Of a DNA stretch of 64,000 nucleotides, positions 10,587 through 20,599 are shown one piece after another. The notes below the pieces were generated by a model. The model saw only the letters and a program-made list of their open reading frames with translations, made no database searches and was not told where the DNA came from. The stretch is from contig CAWGSP010000001.1 in NCBI GenBank assembly GCA_963825335.1, positions 1,984,001 to 2,048,000 on the forward strand, given 5' to 3'. Numbering within the stretch: the stretch's first letter is position 1; each line of letters starts with the position of its first letter. A program made the position numbers and the translations under genes. The stretch comes from Methanobacterium_B sp963825335. GTDB taxonomy: Archaea; Methanobacteriota; Methanobacteria; Methanobacteriales; Methanobacteriaceae.

Positions 10587-11761
10587 GTGAAAAAAATGAT
10601 TGTCAGAAAGATTTTGACGGAAAATCCTTATGAGGAACTTTGGAATTATTTAAGCTATTTTGAAAATAAATTAAACTGCATAGAATACCTAAAATCTAAC
10701 CATAGTTTTATTGGTAAAGATGAAAGAATAGCACGAGCCATAAAATTAAAATATTATATAAAACAAGCTAGAGATTACTACGATTCTTCTTTAAATGTTT
10801 CTACATTGACTAAACCCACATTATTATATTATGGTGCTGTTTGTTTAATAGAGGCGTTGATTTTAGCCAGAAGAGGATATCCTGATGATACAACTCATCA
10901 TGGATTAACAGATAAGAAAATTGGAAACGAGAGTATAAACTGATTCTAAAAGATTTTCAAGTACAAGTTTTTAGGAAAGGTACTTTTTCTGAATTATACT
11001 TAAATATTACTTCCGGTTCATCAGAATATGATGATATAAAAGATACTGTTTGGAGTTTAAAAGAACTTTTTTCTATGGTTCCAGAAATGAAGAAAATTTT
11101 TGAAGATACCTATAATGAGAAAAGTCAAATTCTCAAAGTAGAAAGGTTTTTTGAAAATAAAGATGAAGAATTTATTAAATTTAAATTAGATTTACTTTTA
11201 ACTGAACCACAAGATAAAATTGAAAAATTTATACAAAATATTGATCGATTCCAAAGTTCATATTTAAATCCGGTAGTTTTAGAAGGCGATATAATGAGAG
11301 CTTATAAAAAACCAACTGCCAAAACAGAGATTACTTTAAAAAATATAATGGGTGAAGAGTATCTAATATCTAGATTAGAAAAAGATGGAAAGATTATTAA
11401 TTTACCTGAAATTTCATTACATCTTATTATTTTATTTTCTTTGAGTATGCTTTCAAGATATAGAATTGATTCTTTGGGGAGAGGGAAGTTTAGAGTTAGA
11501 AAAAGTGATTTTTATATAATTAAAGAATTCTTAAGGATCTCAACTAGAAAATTTCCTAATATTGTTTTAAATTTATTAATGGAGAATGATTATATTTTTA
11601 CTTCAGAACGCTACAGACCTAAGGATGTAAGAGTTGACAAGTATGAAGATCAGATAATCGATATTGTAAATGATGTTTTAGAAAAAAAAGAAAGGGATAA
11701 AAGAATTGCTAAAGCCTTAAAAGGAGAAAGTCATGATTTATGGAGCAGAACAATTAGGTGA
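10587..11761 (+). pseudogene. YaaC-like protein, split by a 2-base insertion
   Basis: Begins at GTG 10587. The first part contains the YaaC-family signature (KYYIKQARDYY, then TKPTLLYYGAVCLIEALIL and HHGLTDKK). Frame 1 ends at 10943; from about 10934 the reading continues in another frame (KLILKDFQVQVFRKGTF...) to 11761. An extra AG in GAGAGT near 10930 accounts for the break. The C-terminal half has LHLIILFSLSMLSRYR, matching a segment of the second YaaC-like gene at 18744. Bacterial YaaC has no settled function. The end overlaps the start of the next gene by 29 bases, showing translational coupling. Confidence 0.6.
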
Positions 11762-12626
11762 ACAAATTAGTCAAATACATCTAGCAATGGAATTTAGAAA
11801 ATTTTTTGATGAATTTTCTTCTAAACATAATGAGATTATGCAAGATTTTTTTCTTTACAACGATAAATTAGAACTACAATTTGATGGTCTCTTAATGCTT
11901 TATGTTAATTTATGCTCGGATCGGCCTAATTTTGATAAGGAAAATAGTTATTTCAATGAGTTTATTGTTGATAAATGTGGACGTTTAACAGTAATCCAAA
12001 AAATTATAATACATCATTTAAATGTTTTAAAAATTGATAATTATATCCATAATATTGTAGATAATCCTTTTGACTATGGAGAACTTGCTGATGAACAAGA
12101 ACAGGATAACTTCAAAGAATCAATAGATAAGATAATTAATGAAGACTCTGATCAGATTTTTAAATTAATAAATTCATTAAGAGATAAATTTTTAGATTCC
12201 AATTTATTTAAAACCTATTGTAATGCTTTAAATAATGGAAAAAACCTAGAACTTTTCAAATTGAATATTCAATCATTATTCTATATAATAAAACAAATAA
12301 TTTATCAAAACGTAAGAGATAACGAAATAAAAGAGATAAATGAGAATAATATTATAAAATTTAACCGCAACAGGGAATTTGATGGCGATTTTTTTGATAT
12401 AAGATTTCAACCTTCAAAAATTTCTAAAATAAGAACCAATGAAATTGTTAAAATAGTTTTTGAAAATAATAAATATTATGGTTTCGTAACACTAATGACT
12501 TTTTCTTTTAGTCGAGAAAAAGGCACATTGATTAGAATTAAAGGAGAAATTTTAAACGAAGATGGATTAAACGTTAAAAGCCAAAACAATTTAATAATTG
12601 ATGAACATCTTAAAAAATATTATTAA
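11733..12626 (+). CDS. Hypothetical protein coupled to a YaaC-like gene
   Basis: A 297-residue protein of unknown family. ATG 11733 lies inside the end of the YaaC-like gene and follows AAAGGAG by about 9 bases, so the two form one translation unit. Residues 1-200 look all-helical and acidic; the last 80 or so look beta-rich, with KIVFENNKYYGFVTLMTFSF resembling a small barrel or an OB-like fold. No catalytic motif, signal peptide or membrane segment seen. Because of the tight coupling it probably works with the YaaC-like protein, perhaps as one two-gene system. Confidence 0.5.
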   Translation: MIYGAEQLGEQISQIHLAMEFRKFFDEFSSKHNEIMQDFFLYNDKLELQFDGLLMLYVNLCSDRPNFDKENSYFNEFIVDKCGRLTVIQKIIIHHLNVLKIDNYIHNIVDNPFDYGELADEQEQDNFKESIDKIINEDSDQIFKLINSLRDKFLDSNLFKTYCNALNNGKNLELFKLNIQSLFYIIKQIIYQNVRDNEIKEINENNIIKFNRNREFDGDFFDIRFQPSKISKIRTNEIVKIVFENNKYYGFVTLMTFSFSREKGTLIRIKGEILNEDGLNVKSQNNLIIDEHLKKYY

Positions 12627-12714
12627 AATTAATTATTAATGAAAAAATGAACTGATGACTTTTATGAAGAATAAATAATTAATTTAGAAATAAAAGTTTT
12701 GAGGTGATTTATAT

Positions 12715-14225
12715 TTGAAACCCCTTAACTCAAAAGATTTGGAGTCTATGAGAAGATTTGGAAAACATTCTCTAATTTCGTACTATGACCAACCCTTAAT
12801 TAAAGGATTTATGAATAAAGATATTGTTAAAGATAGTAAAATTTTAGAAATATTTATAGATTCAAATTCATTCGAAAAATTATTATCTGAAGGAAATGAA
12901 AGTGCTCAAAAAATATTAAAGTATTATAAATCAGAATATTTTGAATTTACAGATTCAACTTAGATACAAAATTCAGCGAATTTAGATTAATACCGGAATT
13001 TAATAAAATTTATATTGAAGATAGAGATTTAACTGAAATCAAAATAGTTAAAGAAAGAAGTACTAGAAATACTTTATATAATTATCAAACAAGTCAAATT
13101 GAGTCAATAGGTAAAACAATTTACAATAAACCTAATTTGAATTCATACGAATTCAATTCAGTAGAATTAATTTTCATTTCAGATACTCTGAAAAGTTATA
13201 ATACTTCTATAAATTCACATATCCTTATTACAAGTAATGAAAAATTACTCAAAAATAGATTAATTTTTGAATTATCCAATATACTTCACTTAACACAGGG
13301 CAACATATTGAATATTGTTTCAGTTGAAGAAAGCAAAGAAATTATGGACTTATTTTTGAAATACCGAAATGAATATCTAAAAACGGCTTTTGGAATAGCT
13401 CAAGAAACTACAAACAAAGGTTTATGGTATTGGTATTCTTTCAGATCTAAAATACCTTATTACCATGTTGGAGCTTGTATAAATGAACCATATTTAGATG
13501 CATTTTCTAATCGATTTGAATATCTATTAAGAAGCATAGATGAAATAGGCATTCAACATTATAGTGGAGTTAATAATGATACTTTAAACGATACAATGTA
13601 TCATTTTAATTATGTTATAACCTTAATTTCTGGAATTTTCGATGCATTGGCTTTAATTACTAAAGATAAATACAACCTAAAATTTGAAGGTGATGATATT
13701 AAATCTAGAACTTCTCTCAATAATGATGCGGGAAAACATTTTTTAAAGGCACTGAGGGAAGAAAATAAAAATTTAAGGGAACATATACATAATTTCGTAA
13801 ATTTCATTAACTTAATCTATGAATTGAGGGAACTTGTGATTCATAGGAAAATGTTAGAAAAAACACAATTAAAAATACAATGTGCAAATTTAGACGCAAT
13901 TCGAATAATAAAAGATAATGGATTGAAAATGAATTGCATTAAGATAGATAATTCTATTTTGAAATATATCACGCATAAAGAAAATAAAATTCAAAAATTC
14001 AAAAGCATAACCGAATGGGGTATATTTCAATTAGATGAAAATTATATATTATTAGAACCATATGATTTTAGTAAAATGGTTTTAAAAAAGTTGATAAATT
14101 TTTCAAATCAATATTTAAAATTATTAGGATTCAAAAATTTCTTCGAAGAAATAAAAAATAACAATCCAGAAGATCAATTTATCATAGAGATGGAATCTTT
14201 TAAAAAGGGCAATTTAGGATTATAA
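12715..14225 (+). pseudogene. Hypothetical PIN/HEPN-like protein, frameshifted
   Basis: TTG start at 12715 after GAGGTGAT. The first frame stops at 12963. The open reading continues from 12960 in another frame (LDTKFSEFRLIPEFNK...) to 14225, giving about 500 residues; loss of one base near 12957 would explain the break. The N-terminal part has IFIDSNSF and, after the break, HILITSNEKLL, reminiscent of PIN nuclease strands. The C-terminal helical region has LRELVIHR, which fits the Rx4H signature of HEPN ribonucleases. Both resemblances are weak. It sits among defence-like genes. Confidence 0.45.
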
Positions 14226-14393
14226 ATGTTCTTCAAATTCAATTAATAGCAGAGATTATCTTAAAACCATAACACATTCGATTTTGTAATTGAAGTGCAT
14301 TGTTCTTCGAGAACTTGATTTTGATGTTAATCAAAATGATTAAGACGAAATAATATATAATGGATTATTATTAAGTTAGATCGAGGTTTTAAA

Positions 14394-15521
14394 ATGGGAA
14401 ATAAATTGTTAGGTGTTGTACGTGCAGATTTAATTAATGATATACAAGAAGTAAGGACTTTAAGTTCCCCAGAGTATGAACAATACAAAAAAGCAATTTT
14501 TGCCATTAAAAGAATTGGAAATAATTTGGGATTATTCAAAACAGTATATTCTAATTTTAAAGAGTATCAAGTCACATTGGATCATTATCTCAAACAATAT
14601 GCTGAAACCCCTGTTATAAACCCTGATTTGATGGATGAAATGATTTTACAATTGAATAGGCTTATAAGCAACTATCTTTGCTCTGTTAAATTATTGCTTG
14701 ACCATTCAACTTATGATTTAATCACGGAGTATGGAAAAAAATCACAATATGTAAATGATTTCCAAGATATTTGTTCTGAAGCATATGATACTAGTTTCTC
14801 ATACAGATTTCTTTCTAAGCTAAGAAATTATGTTCAACATTGTGGAATGCCAATTGGTCATCTAAATTTACAATCTTCTGTTGATGAGATTGATCCCCAT
14901 AAATCTAATGTTAAATTAGAATTAAAATTCAATCGTGATGACCTATTAAATAAATTTAATTGGAAAAAACTTACAAACGAAATTCAAAACTTACCTCCAG
15001 ATTTTGATATCAATCCTCACATCAACAATATGAATGAGTGGATTGGGAAAATAATTTTTTCATTAATACAAAATGAATTACCGAATGCTGTTAAAGCATC
15101 AAATTATCTTCAGAAGTTAATAGAAGAAACAGATAAATTTGAAGGAGTTACTTGTATTTTAGATGCGTCTAACATGACAAATTGTGGTGGAAACTTGACT
15201 ATCGAACATTTTCCATTCCATCTAATTGAACAAGTAAATAAATTAACAAATGAATCAACTAAGACACATATAGAACCAAATCAAGCTATTGAAGAAGTAA
15301 AAACCCCCTCAGTAACTATCATTGTTGATAAAACAGATATAAAAAAGAATTTGAATAAAGGAATAAATGGTGAATTATATTACATACCTGAAGATCATCA
15401 ATTGTGTCCCAAATGTAATGGCTCCTATGGGTTTTATTATAGAAACGAAGTTGACATATTAGGTAAAAGATACACTTCACAATATTTTGGATGTCTTAAA
15501 TGTAAAGGAATCATCAAATGA
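14394..15521 (+). CDS. HEPN-like protein with C-terminal zinc ribbon
   Basis: A 375-residue protein, mostly helical. Residues 130-155 contain YRFLSKLRNYVQHCG, in which R144-N145-x3-H149 matches the R-(polar)-x3-H catalytic motif of HEPN ribonucleases, which often act as toxins or phage-defence effectors. The last 40 residues hold two Cys pairs (CPKC and CLKC), a probable zinc ribbon. ATG 14394 follows TCGAGGTTTTAAA. No partner antitoxin directly adjacent. The HEPN assignment rests on the motif and its helical setting only. Confidence 0.45.
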   Translation: MGNKLLGVVRADLINDIQEVRTLSSPEYEQYKKAIFAIKRIGNNLGLFKTVYSNFKEYQVTLDHYLKQYAETPVINPDLMDEMILQLNRLISNYLCSVKLLLDHSTYDLITEYGKKSQYVNDFQDICSEAYDTSFSYRFLSKLRNYVQHCGMPIGHLNLQSSVDEIDPHKSNVKLELKFNRDDLLNKFNWKKLTNEIQNLPPDFDINPHINNMNEWIGKIIFSLIQNELPNAVKASNYLQKLIEETDKFEGVTCILDASNMTNCGGNLTIEHFPFHLIEQVNKLTNESTKTHIEPNQAIEEVKTPSVTIIVDKTDIKKNLNKGINGELYYIPEDHQLCPKCNGSYGFYYRNEVDILGKRYTSQYFGCLKCKGIIK

Positions 15522-15957
15522 ATTCGATAGGAACCATTTACAAAATAATATAGAGTTAAAGCTTGGAAACGAATAGAATATAGAGATATAACTTGCTAAA
15601 TCTTCAATCCATTACTAACACTACCAAATACTGGGTTTCTTTATCTCTTTATATCCAATCCCTTAATCTCTCCCTGGATTAATCACTCAATCGCTCAATT
15701 GCGTGATTGTAGGATATTTAATGAACAGGATCATACATTAAAGTGAAGTAACTAAATACTTTTCTTTGCTATTTAAAAACTAAATCATTAAAACTATTTC
15801 ATTTTTGATCAGATTAGCAAGCAATTGATAGATGTGGATATTAATAAACAAATTTTCTGCTATTTCATTGATTTAATATGAAAAGATTTAATTAAATTAG
15901 CTGTAATACATGTTCTTAACTAGTAAATTTAAATACTAATAATAGGGGATTGATGAA
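15522..15957. repeat. Non-coding gap holding degenerate repeat, copy A1
   Basis: No gene. The region from about 15600 to 15930 resembles 30750-31085. Shared landmarks in the same order are TCGCTCAATTGC, GATTGTAGGATAT, TTGCTATTTAAA, TAGCAAGCAATTG and TCTGCTATTTCATTG followed by ATTTAATATGAAAA. It lies directly before the restriction-modification gene, whose promoter must be inside it. Confidence 0.55.
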
Positions 15958-18732
15958 TTGTCAGAGGCTCCAGATGTAATAAAAGAACTTGTTGATAGAT
16001 TTGAACGTAATATAGAATCTTACAAAAATTCAAGCTACAAAGAAGAACAAATCAAACAGGAATTCATCAATCCTTTTTTTAAGGCTTTAGGATGGGATGT
16101 AGATAATGAAAAAGGTGCAGCTCCACAATATAGGGATGTAATTTTTGAAGACTCAATTAAAGTTGGGGGTGGAACAAAAGCCCCAGATTACTGTTTTACA
16201 TTATCTGGAAGGAAAATGTTCTTTGTTGAAGCTAAAAAGCCTTCAGTAAATCTTAAAGATGGTATTAAACCAGCATACCAATTACGAAGATATGCTTGGA
16301 GTGCCAAATTACCTTTGTCTATTCTAACTGACTTTGAAGAGTTTGTAATATATGAATCACGTACACTACCCAAAAAGAATGATCGTACCAGTACTGGAAG
16401 AATACTATATTTAAATTATAAAGAGTATGTTGATAGATGGGATGAGATATATAATATATTTTCAAGAGAAGCTGTGTTTAAAGGAGCCTATGATCAATAT
16501 GCAGAAAGCACTACAAAAAAACACGGAACTCAAGAGGTTGATGATGCATTCCTTAAGGAAATTGAAGGTTGGCGTGAACTTTTTGCAAAAAACATAGCTA
16601 TAAGAAATAAAGAACTTAGTGTTGAAGAATTAAACTATGGAGTTCAACAAATCATTGATCGAATAATATTTCTGAGAATGGCTGAAGATCGTGGTATTGA
16701 AAAATATGGAAAGCTACAAACACTTCTTGAAGGGGATAAATTATACAATAGTTTCACTGAAATGTGCAAAGAAGCCGATGGGAAATATAACTCTGGCTTA
16801 TTCCACTTTAAAAAGGAAAAAGGGAGAAGTACTGAACCTGATGAATTAACTCCCGAACTAAAAATTGACGACGGAGTATTCAAAACAGTCATTAAAAACC
16901 TTTACTACCCCGATAGTCCATATGAATTTTCAGTTTTACCCACAGAGATACTTGGCAATGTCTATGAACAATTTTTGGGTAAAGTAATAAGACTTACTAC
17001 TTCACATATGGCAAAAGTAGAAGAAAAGCCAGAAGTTAAAAAAGCGGGTGGAATTTATTATACTCCTCAATTTATTGTTGATTATATAGTTAAAAACACT
17101 GTTGGGGAACTTTGTAAAGGATCAACTCCACCCAAAGTTTCAAAGCTTCGAATACTTGATCCTGCATGCGGTAGTGGTAGTTTTCTTTTAGGTGCCTATA
17201 CTTACCTTCTTAAATGGCATTCGGATTATTATAATAATTTAAAAGATAAAAAACACTTGATGTATAAAGGTAAAAATGGTGAGTGGAACCTTACCATACA
17301 AGAGAAAAAAAGGATCTTACAGGATAACATCTATGGTGTAGATATAGATCCTCAAGCAGTTGAGGTAACTAAGCTCAGTCTTTTGTTAAAAGTCCTTGAA
17401 GGGGAAAATAAGGATGTACTCGAAGCACAACAAAAACTTATTGAAGAAAAGGCATTACCAGATTTAGATGATAATATTAAGTGTGGTAACTCTTTAATAG
17501 GGTCGGAAATTTATCAGGACACAAAATTTAAGGCGAATACAGAAGATTTAAAGCGTATAAATGCATTTGACTGGAGAAAAGAATTTATAGAAATAATGGA
17601 CAATGGAGGATTTGATGCTATTATAGGTAATCCTCCATACATCCGTTACCATAACCTTAACAAAAGCGAAATAGAGTTCTATAAATCAAATTATGAATTT
17701 GCTAAGCGTCAATTTGATATTTATCTTTTAATGATGGAAAAAGGATTGTGTTTACTTAAAACTAATGGATTTTTTGGTTTTATTATTCCAAGTCTGTTCC
17801 TTAAATCATCTCAATACGAATATCACCGTGAATATTTGTTGAAATCAGTTGATTTACTCAATATAGTGGAATATGGTGATGGAGTGTTTAGGGGCGTTGA
17901 GATGCCTACTTGTATAATAAACTATAAAAAATCTAATAGTAAATCTACATTTAACTTTAAAAGGAATTATAATGAATTATCTATTGAAAAACATCTCAAA
18001 CAGGAGATTTTTTTAGGAATCCCCAATATACCGATAGATCCAAATGTATCAATTATAGCTCCAATTTTAGATTCTACTATAAAGATCGGAGATAAATTCA
18101 ATATAGCTAGAGGATTAGAATTTGGTAAAAATAAATTAAAAAAATCAAGTAATGATAAAAAAGATTATCAGATAATTTCAGGAAACGAAATAAGAGCATA
18201 CAGATATAAAACTCCGCAATATATTGATTCAAATACTTATCTGGAGTATAAAAAAGATGATTCGATTTTTTCACCTCCTAAAGTGATGATAAGAGAAGCT
18301 GGAGGATATATGATGGCCTCTTATGATCCAAATGGAGTACTAACATTAAGAAGTGTTTTTAATTTAAAAAATAAAGATGAATCAATATCTCCAAAATACT
18401 TAACCTGCTTACTTAATAGCAAATTATATTCTTTCATTTTTTGTACTATGTTTAAACCAGTAACTGAAACTTTTCCAAAAATAAGAATTGCTCAAGCACG
18501 ATTACTCCCATTGTATCCTGCAAATAAAATTACTCAAAAAAAGTTCATTGAGAAAACTGATCAGATGCTACAGCTCCATGAAGACTTTGAGACAGCTAGA
18601 ACACCCACAAATAAGAAATTAATTGGGCGACAGATAGAAATTACAGAAGATCAGATCGATAAGCTTGTTTATGAACTGTATAGTTTGAGTGAGGAAGATA
18701 TTAAGATAATTGAGGATAGTTTGAATAGTTAG
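15958..18732 (+). CDS. Type IIG restriction-modification enzyme (fused nuclease and adenine methyltransferase)
   Basis: A 924-residue single-chain R-M protein. The N-terminus has a PD-(D/E)xK-type nuclease core (PDYCFTL...FFVEAKKP, about residues 76-95). The N6-adenine methyltransferase follows, with motif I DPACGSGSF at 401 and motif IV NPPY at 558-561. The remaining 350 residues should be the target-recognition domain. Such enzymes cut foreign DNA near their site and methylate one strand of the host site. Start is TTG 15958 after AGGGGATTGATG. Only 11 bases separate it from the YaaC-like gene downstream, so the two are one operon. Confidence 0.88.
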   Translation: MSEAPDVIKELVDRFERNIESYKNSSYKEEQIKQEFINPFFKALGWDVDNEKGAAPQYRDVIFEDSIKVGGGTKAPDYCFTLSGRKMFFVEAKKPSVNLKDGIKPAYQLRRYAWSAKLPLSILTDFEEFVIYESRTLPKKNDRTSTGRILYLNYKEYVDRWDEIYNIFSREAVFKGAYDQYAESTTKKHGTQEVDDAFLKEIEGWRELFAKNIAIRNKELSVEELNYGVQQIIDRIIFLRMAEDRGIEKYGKLQTLLEGDKLYNSFTEMCKEADGKYNSGLFHFKKEKGRSTEPDELTPELKIDDGVFKTVIKNLYYPDSPYEFSVLPTEILGNVYEQFLGKVIRLTTSHMAKVEEKPEVKKAGGIYYTPQFIVDYIVKNTVGELCKGSTPPKVSKLRILDPACGSGSFLLGAYTYLLKWHSDYYNNLKDKKHLMYKGKNGEWNLTIQEKKRILQDNIYGVDIDPQAVEVTKLSLLLKVLEGENKDVLEAQQKLIEEKALPDLDDNIKCGNSLIGSEIYQDTKFKANTEDLKRINAFDWRKEFIEIMDNGGFDAIIGNPPYIRYHNLNKSEIEFYKSNYEFAKRQFDIYLLMMEKGLCLLKTNGFFGFIIPSLFLKSSQYEYHREYLLKSVDLLNIVEYGDGVFRGVEMPTCIINYKKSNSKSTFNFKRNYNELSIEKHLKQEIFLGIPNIPIDPNVSIIAPILDSTIKIGDKFNIARGLEFGKNKLKKSSNDKKDYQIISGNEIRAYRYKTPQYIDSNTYLEYKKDDSIFSPPKVMIREAGGYMMASYDPNGVLTLRSVFNLKNKDESISPKYLTCLLNSKLYSFIFCTMFKPVTETFPKIRIAQARLLPLYPANKITQKKFIEKTDQMLQLHEDFETARTPTNKKLIGRQIEITEDQIDKLVYELYSLSEEDIKIIEDSLNS

Positions 18733-18743
18733 GGGGTTGTATC

Positions 18744-19853
18744 TTGACTAAAACAGAATGGTTAAAGGCTCAGGATATAGATGAATTAATCTGGTTGAAA
18801 TTAAAAAGATTATCTAGTGTTAAATTATGTGAAAATATATTGAATATTAAAGCTCAAGATCAAAAAAAGACGATAGAAGCGTCAATTATCCAAAGCAAAT
18901 CAATAGGAATGTCTTCAAGTATAGAAAGTTCAATAAATTATTGGAATTTTAAAACAGATAGCTTAAATTTAAAAATTTTATCTAGATACTATGCCTTACT
19001 TCATATGACAATAGCAGAACAAGTAAGTAGTATTAAAAATACTGATGGTTTGTCCGAAATACAAAAATATACTGAAGTTGGACATGGGTTGAGTAATATA
19101 AAGGATGAAAATAATGATTTTCCAGGTAATTATTATATATCACTTCTAAAGGGAGGATACTTTCATTCTTATAGTAAATTTTTAGGTCAACGAAAAATTA
19201 TTAATAGTATAGCATTTGATAAAAAACCTAAAAAATATAGTACTTTGTCTGATCAAGAGAAAGATAAATTAATTAGTCTTGTTTCTTTATTAAGACGAAT
19301 TCCTGAATTAAGACCCGTAATATATGAATATTTAGGCTTGAACCCTCTTTCTTTCCATGTGATATACGATCATCTAAGAAATAACACCATTGTTGTACCA
19401 AAAGATACTAAAAAAACGTTATTAAAACTGAAACCAGAAAATGCAGATATTAGTAGATATAAATATAGTGAACTTAATTGGAAGTTTAAATTTGTTAAAA
19501 TTGAAGAAGACGGCTTTATTGTTGAGTATGAACATTCAACAGAAAAATTTTGGCATCAATATTTAAATCTTTACCATTCAAACTATTGTGGAAGTTCTTA
19601 TATTCTACCAATAAAAGGAATACAAGACCCTATTTTAATAAATTTAATGATATTATACAGTTTAAGTATTATTGTTAGATATCTACCTAATTTATGGTAT
19701 GAGATCTATCATGGTGAACTCGATCATATAGGATCACTCATTGACTATTATATCTCTATATTTGATCATGTAATGCCATTAACAATGTTAGAGAGGATCA
19801 CAGATACCAAAATAGATGTTAACTTACCAGGTACTATGAATTCACCAATTTAA
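18744..19853 (+). CDS. YaaC-like protein paired with the R-M enzyme
   Basis: A 369-residue protein. It shares with the YaaC-like gene at 10587 a central hydrophobic helix (SRYYALLHMTIAEQ), a TEVGHGLSNI turn, an LRRIPELRPVIYEYLG segment and a C-terminal block (ILPIKGIQDPILINLMILY followed by SLSIIVRY). TTG start at 18744, with GGGGG just upstream and 11 bases after the R-M stop. The pairing suggests an accessory or effector of the R-M enzyme. Biochemical role unknown; the YaaC family assignment is by motif memory and moderate. Confidence 0.55.
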   Translation: MTKTEWLKAQDIDELIWLKLKRLSSVKLCENILNIKAQDQKKTIEASIIQSKSIGMSSSIESSINYWNFKTDSLNLKILSRYYALLHMTIAEQVSSIKNTDGLSEIQKYTEVGHGLSNIKDENNDFPGNYYISLLKGGYFHSYSKFLGQRKIINSIAFDKKPKKYSTLSDQEKDKLISLVSLLRRIPELRPVIYEYLGLNPLSFHVIYDHLRNNTIVVPKDTKKTLLKLKPENADISRYKYSELNWKFKFVKIEEDGFIVEYEHSTEKFWHQYLNLYHSNYCGSSYILPIKGIQDPILINLMILYSLSIIVRYLPNLWYEIYHGELDHIGSLIDYYISIFDHVMPLTMLERITDTKIDVNLPGTMNSPI

Positions 19854-20563
19854 TATCTTAACATAGATCTATTTTTGATTATAGATGACTCATGATGAAT
19901 TTTTAAAATAAACATTTTCAAATAGTAAAGAAATATGTCTATTAGTTAGACTATCTAATATTAACATAACCTTTAACAAAATGATGTAGTTTGCATCTAT
20001 CCTATCAAATAAATGAAGGTTAAATTGATAAAACATAATAGCTTTATAAATAAACAATATAAGACATCATTAATCTATAGCAATTAGACCAGATATGAAG
20101 CTAACCCACTATTTTACAATTAATTTCTTAATTAAGCGAATTGATAGATAAGTGAACGTTCAGCCCCATTTCGATTTTAATTATTATATAGATGCACTAG
20201 TTTAGATATGCAAAAAAAATATCACCTGCACTTCCTTTCCGTATTAATAACATAAATCTTCAATTAAGAGATCGATCAATTGATAAATCAGTTACCAAGT
20301 ATAATAAAATTATATGTGAAATTTAAAGCAAAACGTTTTGTTATATTGAAATTATCCTGATATAGAGATACACTCTTCGAGCTATATGGTGATTATTCGT
20401 ATTCTGCTTCCTTTCAAGCAATTTAAAGAACAATTAAGCTTTAAATCAAGCGAGCAAGCAATCTATGGAACTTAGGAATAGTATAAAATAATTAAATAGT
20501 TCAGATAAAGTGGATACTTAGCAAATCATAAACGTATGTTGCCTGGATACAATTTTGTAGTCA
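19854..20563. repeat. Non-coding gap holding degenerate repeat, copy B1
   Basis: No gene. Landmarks shared in order with 37490-37830 are AATCTATAGCAA, GAAGCT/AAGCTT near CTA, AACGTTyrGCCCCAT, CTTCCTTTC, and AGCGAGCAAGCAAT at the end. A second GCTTCCTTTC...AGCGAGCAAGCAAT segment at about 20406-20466 resembles 40905-40980 on the opposite strand. Confidence 0.5.
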
Positions 20564-20599
20564 ATGGTTTTATATAGTTGGAAGTCCATAAAAAAGATT

